DNA of 64,000 nucleotides, from positions 27,218,001 to 27,282,000 of the forward strand of contig OX485809.1 of the NCBI GenBank assembly GCA_950295325.1. Reading direction: 5' to 3'. Made by a program: the position numbers and the translations under genes. The notes beneath the pieces were generated by a model. The model was not told the origin of the DNA and did not search any database. It was given only the letters and a program-made list of their open reading frames with translations. This DNA comes from Polytrichum commune. Lineage: Eukaryota > Streptophyta > Polytrichopsida > Polytrichales > Polytrichaceae. This document shows, piece after piece, positions 9,988 to 20,715 of this stretch (positions within the stretch are counted from its first letter, which is position 1; every line of letters begins with the position of its first letter).

Positions 9988-11005
9988 AAAGCTTTTAGGT
10001 GAGCTTCGCAAGAGCAAGGTGCTCAAAGAGGTTAAGTTGGTGGACGGATTGTTCAAGTGCAAGCAAAGTTGGGTGTATGTGACACAAGGCAAGTTGAGGC
10101 TATCGGTTTTGAAGGAGGAATATGATAGTCTTATTGCCGGCCATAGAGGAGAAAGAAAAAGCTGCCATAGAATGGTGTCAAAGAGGTACCATTGGCGGTG
10201 CATAAAAGAGAATATAACCCACTTTGTGAAGGCGTGAATAAAGTGCCAAGTGAACCGAGCCTCTTACCAAAAGCAAGGCGGTTTCTTGCAACCGTTGCCT
10301 ATCCCGTCGGGGCCATGGCATACTATGTGCATGGATTTGATCACAAGTTTGCCGGAGTCACATGGATATGATGCCATCTTGTTGATGGTAGAGCGGTTTG
10401 CCAAGTTGGCACACATGGTGCCGATTGTGGGAACCCGCACCGCGTTGGAGACCGCATAGCCTTTTCTCAAAGGATGGTTGAGGCACCACGGGTTGCCAAG
10501 AGTGATTGTGTGGGATCAAGATCCAAAGTTCACAAGTGCATTTTCAATGCATTTCTCTAAGGAGGTCGGAATGAAACTAAGGTTTAGCACGGCCTTGCAT
10601 TCCCAAATGGATGGGAAAACGGAGCGTGTGAATGGAGTCTTGAAGCAATACTTGAGGAACTTGGTGGGGGCGGACCAAGGAGATTGGGCGGACTATGTGG
10701 GTCGAGCGGAGTGTAATTGCAATGTAGCCACGCACTTGGCTACCAAGGGGTGGTCTTTCGTGGTGGCTTATGGAGTGGATGCGCTCCAACCTATTAACCT
10801 AGCTCTCGAGGGGGCACATTCAACACTAGAGTTTAACCAAGATGGTGAGGACTTGGCCAAGGATCGTAAACAAGTCTTGGAGATGACCAAGTTGTTGGTG
10901 GAGAAAGCCCGAAGGTACTACGGAGTGCAAGTCAATGCCGGAAGACGCGAAGTGGAGAATGAGGTGGGCCAAAAGGTGTTGTTGAATGTGAACAACTTCA
11001 CCTAG
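9988..11005 (+). pseudogene. Element B integrase (zinc-binding and DDE core), interrupted
   Basis: Order: GELRKSKVLKEVKLVDG; AGHRGERK as part of the zinc-binding region, whose first Cys position is a TGA (10235); MCMDLITSLP with the first catalytic Asp (about 10334); a TAG at 10456-10458; VIVWDQDPKFTSAF with the second Asp (about 10514); and DGKTERVNGVLKQ with the Glu. The open piece at 10478-11005 covers the second half. The DDE residues are all present, but the TGA and TAG would prevent translation of a complete enzyme. Both stops recur in other copies. Confidence 0.85.
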
Positions 11006-11007
11006 CC

Positions 11008-11430
11008 GGAAGGCCTCACTCCAAAGTTCATGTCCAAAATTGGAGCTCCGTTTTCCATTGTGGAACAAGTGTTCAAGGACATATATAAGTTGGAATTACC
11101 GCCCAAGATCAAAGTGCATCCGACATTTCATGTCTCATTCCTAAAACCATTTAAGGACGACACCTTGTGGCCCGATCACAAGCAAGTGATTACGCCACCT
11201 CCCGACCTTGTGGACGTCATTTGGAACATGAGGTAGGAGGGCATCCTCAAGTGTAGGAAGCCCAAGTAAAAATGAAAGAAAATGTACAAAGGACTACTTG
11301 GTGAAATGGTGAGGATAGAATGAAGCCGTTTGGGTAGCGGCAAGAGACATGGTGAACACCAATGAATTGGTGAAGCACTTTGAAGAAACTAAGGCTAAGG
11401 ATTCCAATAAAATGAAGCGTAGGCATTGAT
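11008..11430 (+). pseudogene. Element B integrase C-terminus and chromodomain remnant
   Basis: The C-terminal integrase part is open at 11030-11236 (GAPFSIVEQVFKDIYKLELP, KVHPTFHVSFLKPF). It is followed by a chromodomain-like stretch: ILKCRKPK, YLVKW, then a TGA, then WVAARDMVNTNELVKHFE. It ends at KMKRRH-stop (11428-11430). The YLVKW.G...A.W arrangement places the family in the chromoviruses. The TGA after YLVKW is shared by all five copies. Confidence 0.8.
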
Positions 11431-11447
11431 GAGGACATCAATCTCCT

Positions 11448-11462
11448 TTAGTGGGGGAGAGA
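11448..11462 (+). other. Element B internal polypurine tract
   Basis: A purine run TTTAGTGGGGGAGAGA sits 20 bases after the end of pol and 0.8 kb before the 3' LTR. It is conserved in A, C, D and G, and could be a second plus-strand primer site or the ancestral PPT. Its role is inferred from composition only. Confidence 0.5.
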
Positions 11463-12226
11463 CGCTAGTAGCACACTTAGCTTCGAGGTTAATTGCTCCA
11501 CAACATGAACTTGTTCTTTGGCTTGAGGGAATAAAGTCCAAACTTTAGTGGTGCAAAGAGAAAAGTATGAGATGAGGTCCTAGTCTTGTACTTGTGCTTG
11601 GTTAATGGAAGAGGGGGAATAGACATGCCAAACTAGGTTGGGTAAGCCGAGTAATTGGGGGCCATGGCTTGGAGGGGCCTTGGATAAAACCAAGAAACCT
11701 CTTAGCAGTGGGCTTGTCCGGGCGGGGACAAGGTGATGGCGCGTGCTCATAAAAGTGCTACCCGCGAGCTAACGAGAGTTGGCGCATGGGAGTCATGAAC
11801 CCATGTCTCGAAAGAGCAAAGTGGGAACCGAGTCGGGCGGGACTTGGCATCACCCCCGTGCGATCGAGGCGTGGCTTAACAATGGAAAGCCATCTCGGAG
11901 TTGCAACCGAGACAACTTAGTGGAAGCGTTGAGGTCTCGCCTAGATGTGTCATGTTAGGCTAGTGAAGCCTAATGGGGGAGGCCCCAAAGGAGGGGCAAC
12001 CCAAGTGAGTCTCAAAGTAGGTGGGTCTATTGTAGGTTAGGTCCTTGGAGGAGTTCCAAGGTCGCTAACGGACCGCCTAGTAACGACACCTTTGGGACTA
12101 TGCCAAATTTGAAGATGCATTGTGGGGGTCGCGCCCTAAGGTAAACACAATGCCGCACCATAGAGGATGGCAACTTGAGAATTGGTGTGCCGACTACGAG
12201 TATAGTCGATGAGGGCATCGACTCCG
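11463..12226 (+). other. Element B 3' non-coding region
   Basis: About 760 bp without a plausible open frame, lying between pol and the PPT. It is conserved at high identity in all copies (14080-14840, 16290-17050, 32600-33360, 42615-43380), so it is part of the element. No known domain or RNA seen. Confidence 0.8.
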
Positions 12227-12241
12227 TTTGGTGGGGGTGAG
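12227..12241 (+). other. Element B polypurine tract
   Basis: TTTGGTGGGGGTGAG directly abuts the 3' LTR start TGTCGC. This is the expected site for plus-strand priming. Confidence 0.85.
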
Positions 12242-13214
12242 TGTCGCGCACCTCTCCATGAGGAGTGCCCGAAACACCATGGGCACAAGGGGGACCCCGG
12301 AGTGACACCCGGGACTTGTGGCGCCGTTGGTGAGAGGGCCCAAGTGATCCTAGTGTGGGTGAGGGCCCCGGGCGTTGGGAACGCCTCCCACCCACGAAGA
12401 CTAGGAGGCACAAGGGCAAGGCCATGAGCTATGCGTAGCTCATGGCGTGGTGATTCTAGAATGCTCAAGAACACCTCAATCCGAGGTGTGAGCTAGGAGT
12501 TATGGCCATTTGAGTGGGGCGCTGTCCCGGGACAGCGCCCTGGTACAGCAGTGCTTGGGAGGGATTCCCGGGACTGCCAAGGTTCAAACAGGCATAACTT
12601 CCTCAAGACTTGCTCGAATGGAGCAAGTGAGGAGTCCATCGGCATCTACGTGAAGCGTAGATGAGGATGGAGTGGTTGGTTGTTATGATCAGACATCATA
12701 CAAGGAAGTTATGATGGTCTGAAGCTGCTGGGGGGTTCTAGGCCCAGCAGCTAAAGGAAAATGTCCACTTGGCCCCAACTCTTGGTAGGGAGACAAGAGG
12801 TTGGTTGACGGTGGGGTAGGGGCCCCGCGTGAAGTCCTAGAGGCTTATATGGGTGAGGTGGTGTGGCCTCACCCACCCGAGGCGGAACGGCAAGGCCTCC
12901 ATGGGCTTTGGCCTATTGTGAGGCCATAGTTGCCTAGTATGGTTCGGGTTGTTGTAGTGTTGCTCCGGCAACGCGATGATCAACATAGGATTGGACTTCC
13001 ATGGATGGAAGTCCACATTGGGGAAATGGTTTACCGATTAAGGGGTGAGTCCCGAAAGCAAAGTAGGAGGGTTGGTTCCCTCCTATGAACTATTGGTCCG
13101 GGGTAAGAGGAGCTATCCATTAGCATGGCGGAATGCGAATGGTTAGCGCTCGTAACCTTTGCTAGAAACGAAAATTGGCAAGATGGTCAAGGAGGGCTAG
13201 CAAGGGTTGCGACA
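12242..13214 (+). repeat. Element B 3' LTR (973 bp)
   Basis: Same length and termini as the 5' LTR, with one visible substitution. Followed by the TSD TCATA at 13215-13219. Confidence 0.96.
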
Positions 13215-13219
13215 TCATA

Positions 13220-14061
13220 GGAGGGAACCAACCCTCCTACTTTGCTTTCGGGACTCACCCCTTAATCGGTAACCCATTTCCGCAATGTGGACTTCCATCC
13301 ATGGAAGTCCAATCCTATGTTGATCATCGCGTTGCCGGAGCAACACTACAACAACCCGAAGCATACTAGGCAACTATGGCCTCACAATGGGCCAATGTCC
13401 ATGGAGGCCGTGCCGTTCGGCCTCGGGTGGGTGAGGCCACACCACCTCACCCATATAAGCCTCTAGGACTCTACGCGGGGCCCCTACCCCACCGTCAACC
13501 AACCTCTTGTCTCTCTACCAAGAGTTGGGGCCAAGTGGACATTTTCCCTTAGCCGCTGGGCCTAGAAGCCCCCAGCAGCTTCAGACCATCATAAATTCCT
13601 TGTATGATGTCTGATTCCAGCAACCAACCACTTTATCTTCATCTACGCTTCACGTAGATGCCGATGGACTCCTCACTTGCCCCATTCGGGCAAGTGGTGA
13701 GGCAGTTATGCCTGATTTAACCTTGGCAGTCCCGGGAATCACTCCCAGGCACTGCTGTAGCAGGGCGCTGTCCCGGGACAGCACCCCACTAAAATGGCCA
13801 TAACTCCTAGCTCACACCTCGGATTGAGGTGTTCTTGAGCATTCTAGAATCACCACGCCATGAGCTACGCATAGCTCATGGCCTCACCCTCATGCCTCCT
13901 AGTCTTTGTGGGTGGGAGGCGTTCCCAACGCCCGCGGCCCTCACCCACACTAGGATCACTTGGGCCCTCTCACCAACGGCGCCACAAGTCCCGGGTGTCA
14001 CTCCGGGGTCCCCCTTGTGCCCATGGTGTTTCGGCCACTCCTCATGGAGAGGTGCGCGACA
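13220..14061 (-). repeat. Element A left LTR, second piece
   Basis: 842 bp that complete A's left LTR (130 + 842 = 972 bp), ending in GCGCGACA. It carries the same inverted-repeat chain and palindrome as other copies, with one palindrome mismatch (GACAGCACCCC at 13778). Confidence 0.95.
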
Positions 14062-14076
14062 CTCACCCCCACCAAA
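14062..14076 (-). other. Element A polypurine tract
   Basis: CTCACCCCCACCAAA on the plus strand, that is TTTGGTGGGGGTGAG on the coding strand, adjoining the LTR. Confidence 0.85.
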
Positions 14077-14842
14077 CGGAGTCGATGCCCTCATCGACTA
14101 TACTCGTAGTCGGCACACCAATTCTCAAGTTGCCATCCTCTATGGTGCCGCATTGTGTTTACCTTAGGGCGCGACCCCCACAATGCATCTTCAAATTTGG
14201 CATAGTCCCAAAGGTGTCGTTCCTAGGTGGTCCGTTAGGGACCTTGGATCTCTCATCCAAGGACCTAACCTACACTAGACCCACCTACTTTGGGACTCAC
14301 TTGGGTTGCCCCTCCTTTGGGGCCTCCCCCGTTAGGCTCCACTAGCCTAACGTGACACATCTAGGCGAGACCTCAACGCTTCCACTAAGTTGTCTCGGTT
14401 GCAACTCCGAGATGGCTTTCCATTGTTAAGCCACGCCTCGATCGCACGGGGGTGATGCCAAGTCCCGCCCGACTCGGTTCCCACTTTGCTCTTTCGAGAC
14501 ATGGGTTCATGACTCCCATGCGCCAACTCTCGTTAGCTCGCGGGTAGCACTTTTATGAGCACGCGCCATCACCTTGTCCCCGCCCGGACAAGCCCACAAC
14601 TAAGAAGTTTTTTGGTTTTATCCAAGGCCCCTCCTAGCCATGGCCCCAATTACTCGGCTTACCCAACCTAGTTTGGCATATCTATTCCCCCTCTTCCACT
14701 AACCAAGCACAAGTACAAGACTAGGACCTCATCTCGTACTTTTCTCTTTGCACCACTAAAGTTTGGACTTTATTCCCTCAAGCCAAAGAACAAGTTCATG
14801 TTGTGGAGCAATTAGCCTCGAAGCTAAGTGTGCTACTAGCGT
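14077..14842 (-). other. Element A 3' non-coding region
   Basis: The same non-coding segment as in B, in opposite orientation. It ends at the internal polypurine run (CTCTCCCCCACT on the plus strand, 14843-14854). No gene seen. Confidence 0.75.
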
Positions 14843-14874
14843 CTCTCCCCCACTAAAGGAGATTGATGTCCTCA

Positions 14875-15293
14875 TCAATGCCTACGCTTCATTTTATTGG
14901 AATGTCTAGCCTTAGTTTCTTCAAAGTGCTTTACCAATTCCTTGGCGTTCGTCATGTCTCTTGCCGCTACCCAAACGGCTTCTTTCTCATGGTATCCTCA
15001 CCATTTCACCAAGTACTCTTTTGTACATTTTCTTTCATTTTCACTTGGTCTTCCTACACTTGAGGATGCCCTCTTACCTCATGTTCCAAATGACCTCCAC
15101 AAGGTCAGAAGGTGGCTTACTCACTTGCTTGTGATCGGGCCACAACGTATATTCCGTGAATGGCTTTAGTAATGAGACATGAAATGTTAGATGCACTTTG
15201 ATCTCGGGCGGTAATTCCAACTTATATATGTCCTTGAACACTTGTTCCACAATGGAAAACGAAGCTCCAATTTTGGACATGAACTTTTGGAGC
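14875..15293 (-). pseudogene. Element A chromodomain and integrase C-terminus
   Basis: Read leftwards: GASFSIVEQVFKDIYKLELP and HVSLLKPF (15074-15290), then the decayed chromodomain with YLVKW followed by TGA. The coding block is split by the insertion of element C at 15298/15299, next to the target GAGGC. Confidence 0.75.
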
Positions 15294-15298
15294 GAGGC
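15294..15298. other. Left TSD of element C (GAGGC)
   Basis: GAGGC here and at 22346-22350. Removing C restores GGAGCGAGGCCTTCCGG, which matches uninterrupted copies (G at about 43829: GGAGTGAGGCCTTCCGG). Confidence 0.95.
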
Positions 15299-16271
15299 TG
15301 TCGCAACCCTTGCTAGGTCCCTTAACAATCTTGCCAATTTTCGTTTCTAGCAAAGGTTACGAGCGCTAACCATTCGCATTCCGCCATGCTAATGGATAGC
15401 TCCTCTTACCCCGGACCAATAGTTCATAGGAGGGAACCAACCCTCCTACTTTGCTTTCGGGACTCACCCCTTAATTGGTAGCCCATTTCCCCAATGTGGA
15501 CTTCCATCCATGGAAGTCCAATCCTATGTTGATCATCGCGTTGCCGGAGCAACACTACAACAACCCGAAGCATACTAGGCAACTATGGCCTCACAATAGG
15601 CCAAAGCCCATGGAGGCCTTGCCGTTCGGCCTCGGGTGGGTGAGGCCACACCACCTCACCCATATAAGCCTCTAGGACTCTACACGGAGCCCCTACCCCA
15701 CCGCCAACCAACCTCTTGTCTCTCTACCAAGAGTTGGGGCCAAGTGGACATTTTCCCTTAGCTGCTGGGCCTAGAACCCCCCCAGCAGCTTCAGACCATC
15801 ATAACTTCCTTGTATGATGTCTGATCATAACAACCAACGACTCCATCCTCATCTACGCTTCACGTAGATGCCGATGGACTCCTCGCTTGCCCCATTCGGG
15901 CAAGTCTTGAGGAAGTTATGCGTGTTTGAACCTTGGCAGTCCCGGGAATCACTCCCAGGCACTGCTGTACCAGGGCGCTGTCCCGGGACAGCGCCCCACT
16001 CAAATGGCCATAACTCCTAGCTCACACCTCCGATTGAGGTGTTCTTGAGCTTTCTAGAATCACCACGCCATGAGCTACGCATAGCTCATGGCCTTACCCT
16101 TGTGCCTCCTAGTCTTCGTGGGTGGGAGGCGTTCCCAACGCCCGGGGCCCTCACCCACACTAGGATCACTTGGGCCCTCTCACCAACGGCGCCACAAGTC
16201 CCGGGTGTCACTCCGGGGTCCCCCTTGTGCCCATGGTGTTTCGGGCACTCCTCATGGAGAGGTGCGCGACA
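15299..16271 (-). repeat. Element C 3' LTR (973 bp)
   Basis: TGTCGCAACCC...GTGCGCGACA in plus-strand view. It has private markers shared only with the partner LTR (CTTAATTGGTAGCCC, CTACACGGAGCCCC). Confidence 0.96.
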
Positions 16272-16286
16272 CTCACCCCCACCAAA
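16272..16286 (-). other. Element C polypurine tract
   Basis: CTCACCCCCACCAAA next to the LTR (purine-rich on the coding strand). Confidence 0.85.
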
Positions 16287-17053
16287 CGGAGTCGATGTCC
16301 TCATCGACTATACTCGTAGTCGGCACACCAATTCTCAAGTTGCCATCCTCTATGGTGCGGCATTGTGTTTACCTTAGGGCGCGACCCCCACAATGCATCT
16401 TCAAATTTGGCATGGTCCCAAAGGTGTCGTTCCTAGGTGGTCCGTTAGCGACCTTGGATCTCTCCTCCAAGGACCTAACCTACACTAGACCCACCTACTT
16501 TGGGACTCACTTGGGTTGCCCCTCCTTTGGGGCCTCCCCCGTTAGGCTCCACTAGCCTAACGTGACACATCTAGGCGAGACCTCAACGCTTCCACTAAGT
16601 TGTCTCGGTTGCAACTCCGAGATGGCTTTCCATTGTTAAGCCACGCCTCGATCGCACGGGGGTGATGCCAAGTCCCGCCCGACTCGGTTCCCACTTTGCT
16701 CTTTCGAGACATGGGTTCATGACTCCCATGCGCCAACTCTCGTTAGCTCGCGGGTAGCACTTTTATGAGCACGCGCCATCACCTTGTCCCCGCCCGGACA
16801 AGCCCACAATTAAGAAGTTTCTTGGTTTTATCCAAGGCCCCTCCAAGCCATGGCCCCCAATTACTCGGCTTACCCAACCTAGTTTGGCATGTCTATTCCC
16901 CCTCTTCCATTAACCAAGCACAAGTACAAGACTAGGACCTCATCTCATACTTTTCTCTTTGCACCACTAAAGTTTGGATTTTATTCCCTCAAGCCAAAGA
17001 ACAAGTTCATGTCGTGGAGCAATTAACCTCGAAGCTAAGTGTGCTACTAGCGT
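16287..17053 (-). other. Element C 3' non-coding region
   Basis: Conserved non-coding segment of the family. The internal polypurine run follows at 17054-17065. No gene seen. Confidence 0.75.
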
Positions 17054-17085
17054 CTCTCCCCCACTAAAGGAGATTGATGTCCTCA

Positions 17086-17515
17086 TCAATGCCTACGCTT
17101 CATTTTATTGGAATCCTTAGCCTTAGTTTCTTCAAAGTGCTTCACCAATTCATTGGTGTTCACCATGTCTCTTGCCGCCACCCAAGCGGTTTCTTTCTCA
17201 TGGTATCCTCACCATTTCACCAAGTACTCATTTGTACATTTTTTTTCATTTTCACTTGGGCTTCCTACACTTGAGGATGCCCTCCTACCTCATGTTCCAA
17301 GTGACCTCCACAAGGTCGGGACGTGGCCTAATCACTTGCTTGTGATCGGGCCACAAGGTGTCGTCCTAAAATGACTTTCGTAATGAGACATGAAATGTCG
17401 GATGCACTTTGATGTCCGGCAGTAATTCCAACTTATACATGTCCTTGAACACTTGTTGCACAATGGAAAACGAAGTTCCAATTTTGGACATGAACTTTTG
17501 AAGTAAGGCCTTTGG
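17086..17515 (-). pseudogene. Element C chromodomain and integrase C-terminus
   Basis: The YLVKW-stop-GYHEKETAWVAARDMV reading identifies the chromodomain (17086-17285). The integrase C-terminal strand-rich region lies just upstream on the coding strand and has frameshifts. The TGA within the chromodomain matches that of A, B, D and G. Confidence 0.75.
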
Positions 17516-18530
17516 GCAAGGTGAAGTTGTCCACATTCAACAACACCTTATTGGCCCACCTCATACTCCACTTCGCGTCTTCCGGCATTGATTTGCACTC
17601 CGTAGCACCTTCGGGCTTTCTCCACCAACAACTTGGTCATCTCCAAGATTTGTTTACCATCCTTGGCCAAGTCCTCACCATCTTGGTTGAACTCTAGTGT
17701 TGAATGTGCCCCCTCGAGAGCTAGGTTAATAGGTTGGAGCGCATCCACTCCATAAGCCACCACCAAAGACCACCCCTTGGTAGCCAAGTGCGTGGCTACA
17801 TTGCAATTACACTCCGCTCGACCCACATAGTCCGCCCAATCTCCTTGGTCCGCCCCCACCAAGTTCCTCAAGTATTGCTTCAAGACTCCATTCACACGCT
17901 CCGTTTTCCCAAATATTTGGGAATGCAAGGCCGTGCTAAACCTTAGTTTCATTGCGACCTCCTTAGAGAAATGCATTGAAAATGCACTTGTGAACTTTGA
18001 ATCTTGATCCCACACAATCACTCTTGGCAACCCGTGGTGCCTCAACCATCCTTTGAGAAAAGGCTATGCGGTCTCCAACGCGGTGGCGGTTCCCACAATC
18101 AGCACCATGTGTGCCAACTTGGCAAACCGCTCTACCATCAACAAGATGGCATCATACCCATGTGACTCCGGCAAACTTGTGATCAAGTCCATGCACATAC
18201 TATGCCATGGCGCCGACGGGATAAGCAACGGTTGCAAGAAACCGCCTTGCTTTTGGTAAGAGGCTCGGTTCACTTGGCACTTTATTCACACCTTCACAAA
18301 GTGGGTTATATCCTCCTTTATGCACCGCCAATGGAACCTCCATGACACCATTCTATGGCGGTTTTTTCTTTCTCCTCTATGGCCGGCAATAGGACTATCA
18401 CATTTTTCCTTCAAAACCGATAGCCTCAACTTGCCTTGAGGCACATACACCCGACTTTGCTTGCACTTGAACAATCCGTCCACCAACTTAACCTCTTTGA
18501 GCACCTTGCTCTTGCGAAGCTCACCTAAAA
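17516..18530 (-). pseudogene. Element C integrase, interrupted
   Basis: The open part 17548-18045 carries VIVWDQDSKFTSAF (second catalytic Asp) and GKTERVNGVLKQ (Glu). The part at 18064-18273 carries MCMDLITSLP (first Asp). The two are separated by the family-wide TAG (CTA at about 18064 in plus-strand view). A TGA at about 18285 replaces the first zinc-finger Cys. The N-terminal part (KEVKLVDGLFKCKQ) lies at about 18430-18504. All DDE residues remain. Confidence 0.82.
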
Positions 18531-18549
18531 GCTTTTGTGCCTCGGGGTA

Positions 18550-19735
18550 GTTAATTTACCCCTCCCGTATCTTGCATCACAAGTTTCCTTCGCCGGCACA
18601 CATTAGCCACAAGGTTTGGATGGTTCTCATTGCTTGGAACTCATCCGGTCTACTTAGCGCATCCGGCACCACATTTCCATGGTCCGGTTTGTGGATCAAA
18701 TCCACCTTCATAAGCGCCAAACTATCATGCCACCGCAATGACTTGGCGCTCACTTGCGCTTGTATATGTTAAAATACTTTTAGGACACATTGTCCATGTA
18801 GACCTTTGCTTTGTGCGACCCCAAATAGTGTCGCCACATCTTCAAGCAATGCACTACGGCAAAGAAGTTCTTTGTCATGAGTTGGTTGCCTTCTTTGACA
18901 ACCATCGAGCCTCAAGCCCCCATATGCAAAGGCCATCCATCTTACATTAACAATCCGCCATTGGCAAAGTCATTCACCCCCGTATGCACCTCAAAAGGTA
19001 TGTCAAGCTCCGCGAACTTGAGCACGGGCGGCGAAGAGAACTTGCTCTTAAGCTCCCCAAAGACTTGGTGACAAGGCTAGTCCCACTCTTGGGATAGCCA
19101 TTTCTTTCACAAGTCGGACAACCATCGAGTTTCATGCTCCCATATGCAATGGCCATCCATCTTACATCAACAATCCGCCATTGGCAAAGTCATTCACCCC
19201 CGTATGCACCTCAAAAGGTTTGTCAAGCTCCGCGAACTTGAGCACGGGCGTCAAAGACAATTTTGTATTAAGCTCCCCAAAGACTTTGGGGCAAGGCTCA
19301 TCCCACTCTTGAGATAGCCATTTCTTTCATAGGTCGCACAAGGTTTGACAACCTTTAAGCTTAATACTCCCATATGCAATGGGCATCCATCTTGGATCAA
19401 CATCCGCCAATGGTAAAGTCACTCGCCTCCATGTGCACCTCAAAATGCTTATGAAAACCCGGAAACTTAACCACATCTTGTGAAGGGAACTTGCTCTTGA
19501 GCTTCCCAAAGGCTTGGTGACAAGGCTCATCCCACTCTTGGGATAGCCATTTTTTCAACAAATTGACTAAGGTCCTAGCAACCTTAGAAAAACCTCGAAT
19601 GAAGTGGTGGTAGTAGTTGGCTAGGCCAACAAATGACCTAAGCCATTTTCTTGAGTCAAGGACCAATTCTCCTTTTGGATGGCCTTGATATTCTTCATGT
19701 TTGTCACCAACTTCCTTTGTCACCACATACCTCTA
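18550..19735 (-). pseudogene. Element C RNase H region (triplicated segment) and post-RT linker
   Basis: Copies of the RNase H N-terminal segment are marked by CCCACTCTTGGGATAGCC or near variants at about 19083, 19309 and 19540. The open piece at 19397-19726 shows linker and RNase H continuous: LRSFVGLANYYHHFIRGFSK, LSQEWDEPCHQAFGKLKSKF and FTIGG. The C-terminal half lies at 18550-18880. Confidence 0.75.
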
Positions 19736-19741
19736 GAACTC

Positions 19742-19795
19742 AATATGTTGTTGAGCAAAGTTATTTTCATTTTTTGGCGGTAACTTTTGGGCAAC
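19742..19795 (-). other. Element C: RT-core deletion junction
   Basis: On the coding strand VLPKS(Y) and CCGCCAAAAAATGAA is followed at once by ACTTTGCTCAAC, exactly as in B, D and G. No YxDD box is found in any frame of the element. Confidence 0.8.
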
Positions 19796-19882
19796 ACATT
19801 GATGAATACATCATTGTATCTCCCCAACATCCCACCAAAGTGGTTTAGGGGAGGCCCATCTTTCCTAGCCTCCCCATAAGTT

Positions 19883-20254
19883 CTATCGAGTTGCTCCAAT
19901 TGAACCACGACTATTATGCTTTCTATTTTTCATTTGGTCCATTAAGACCAAATTCAACTTAGATCCTCCTACCATAGGAGTCCTTGTCAATTTGAACTTC
20001 AATTCTTTGCCATTATGACACATCATAATGCACGGCAAGCACACCGGCTTGCACCTCACATCTATCATGTGAGCTTCAAAGTAGGCGGCCTTCACAATGA
20101 CATGCATTTCATCTATTTCACTTGGTGTGAAATTTTGACAAAAATCCAATGTCCCACATTGAAAGGTTACATGCATCGCGGCCTCCTTTGTCTCATGCGG
20201 TTTGCCCTTTCCAAACCGCACCTTGGTGGGCTTGCCCGCTCTACCAATCGGCAA
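19883..20254 (-). pseudogene. Element C protease-like pol segment
   Basis: A 123-codon open stretch with HVTFQCGTLDFCQNF, AAYFEAHMIDVRCKP and TRTPMVGGSKLNLVLMDQ, collinear with B 8254-8643. It is the best conserved part of the 5' half of pol. The start is arbitrary, since upstream frames are broken. Confidence 0.6.
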
Positions 20255-20399
20255 GCCCCAACTCCCTTATGAGTTTTGGGCTCAAGAAGGCATGGCTTGC
20301 CTCTTTGTCAACCCATTAGACGTTTGTCCCATTCATTTGAGCCTCAAGATATAAAATAGTTGGCCTTGGCTTAAGGCTACTAGCCTTGGCCACAATGCC

Positions 20400-20715
20400 A
20401 TTGTCTTACATTTGGTCCTCGGCAACTTGGCTTGGCTTGGTCCGCAAAGCCAACTTTAAACATTTCGTCCGCGGGACAAATTGGTTTGGTGCCACAAAAC
20501 CAATTTCTAATAGTTTGTCCGCAAAACAAACATGTTTTGCCTTGGTAGCACAAAGCCACCTTCCCACACTCCGTCCGCAACACGAACATGAATTGCCTTG
20601 GTAGGACAAACCCACCTCCCAACATTCCGTCCGCGGCACAAGTATGATTTGCTTTGGAAGCATAAAGCCACCTTTCAACATTCCGTCCGCGGCACCAACA
20701 TGTTTTGCCTAAGTA
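20400..20715 (-). repeat. Element C gag-region minisatellite (about 57-bp units)
   Basis: Five or so imperfect copies of a unit with CATTCCGTCCGCGGCAC, a TTTGCCTTGGTAGCA-like part and CAAAGCCACCTT. On the coding strand one frame is Cys-rich (CYQGKTCLFCGQT), which may reflect duplicated zinc knuckles. The same block occurs in D (36700-37025) and G (46935-47260). Confidence 0.7.

Larger units (their letters stand above)
6215..13214 (+). mobile_element. Element B: full-length LTR element of the RT-less chromovirus family
   Basis: This is a 7,000-bp element with two 973-bp LTRs that differ at one position I could find (GTGCCTGGG at 6528 against GTGCTTGGG at 12555), a tRNA-Met primer site, a PPT and TSD TCATA. 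It is the only copy of the family coding on the plus strand. It sits in the left LTR of element A. Order inside: gag remnant, short tandem repeats, protease-like segment, RT-deletion junction, triplicated RNase H segment, integrase, chromodomain, 0.8 kb non-coding, PPT. All coding parts are interrupted by stops or frameshifts, although the LTRs indicate a very recent insertion. Confidence 0.96.

Noticed and set aside
10577-10789. Open frames antisense to integrase (MERIHSIS type) and to the protease-like segment
   Set aside because: Shadows of the conserved coding strand, which carries the recognisable DDE motifs.
12027-12427. Long overlapping open frames on both strands of the LTRs and 3' non-coding region (for example 12027-12425 and 13878-14345)
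   Set aside because: GC-rich LTR sequence lacking stops by composition. Frames occur on both strands, cross the LTR/PPT boundary and have no known motif.
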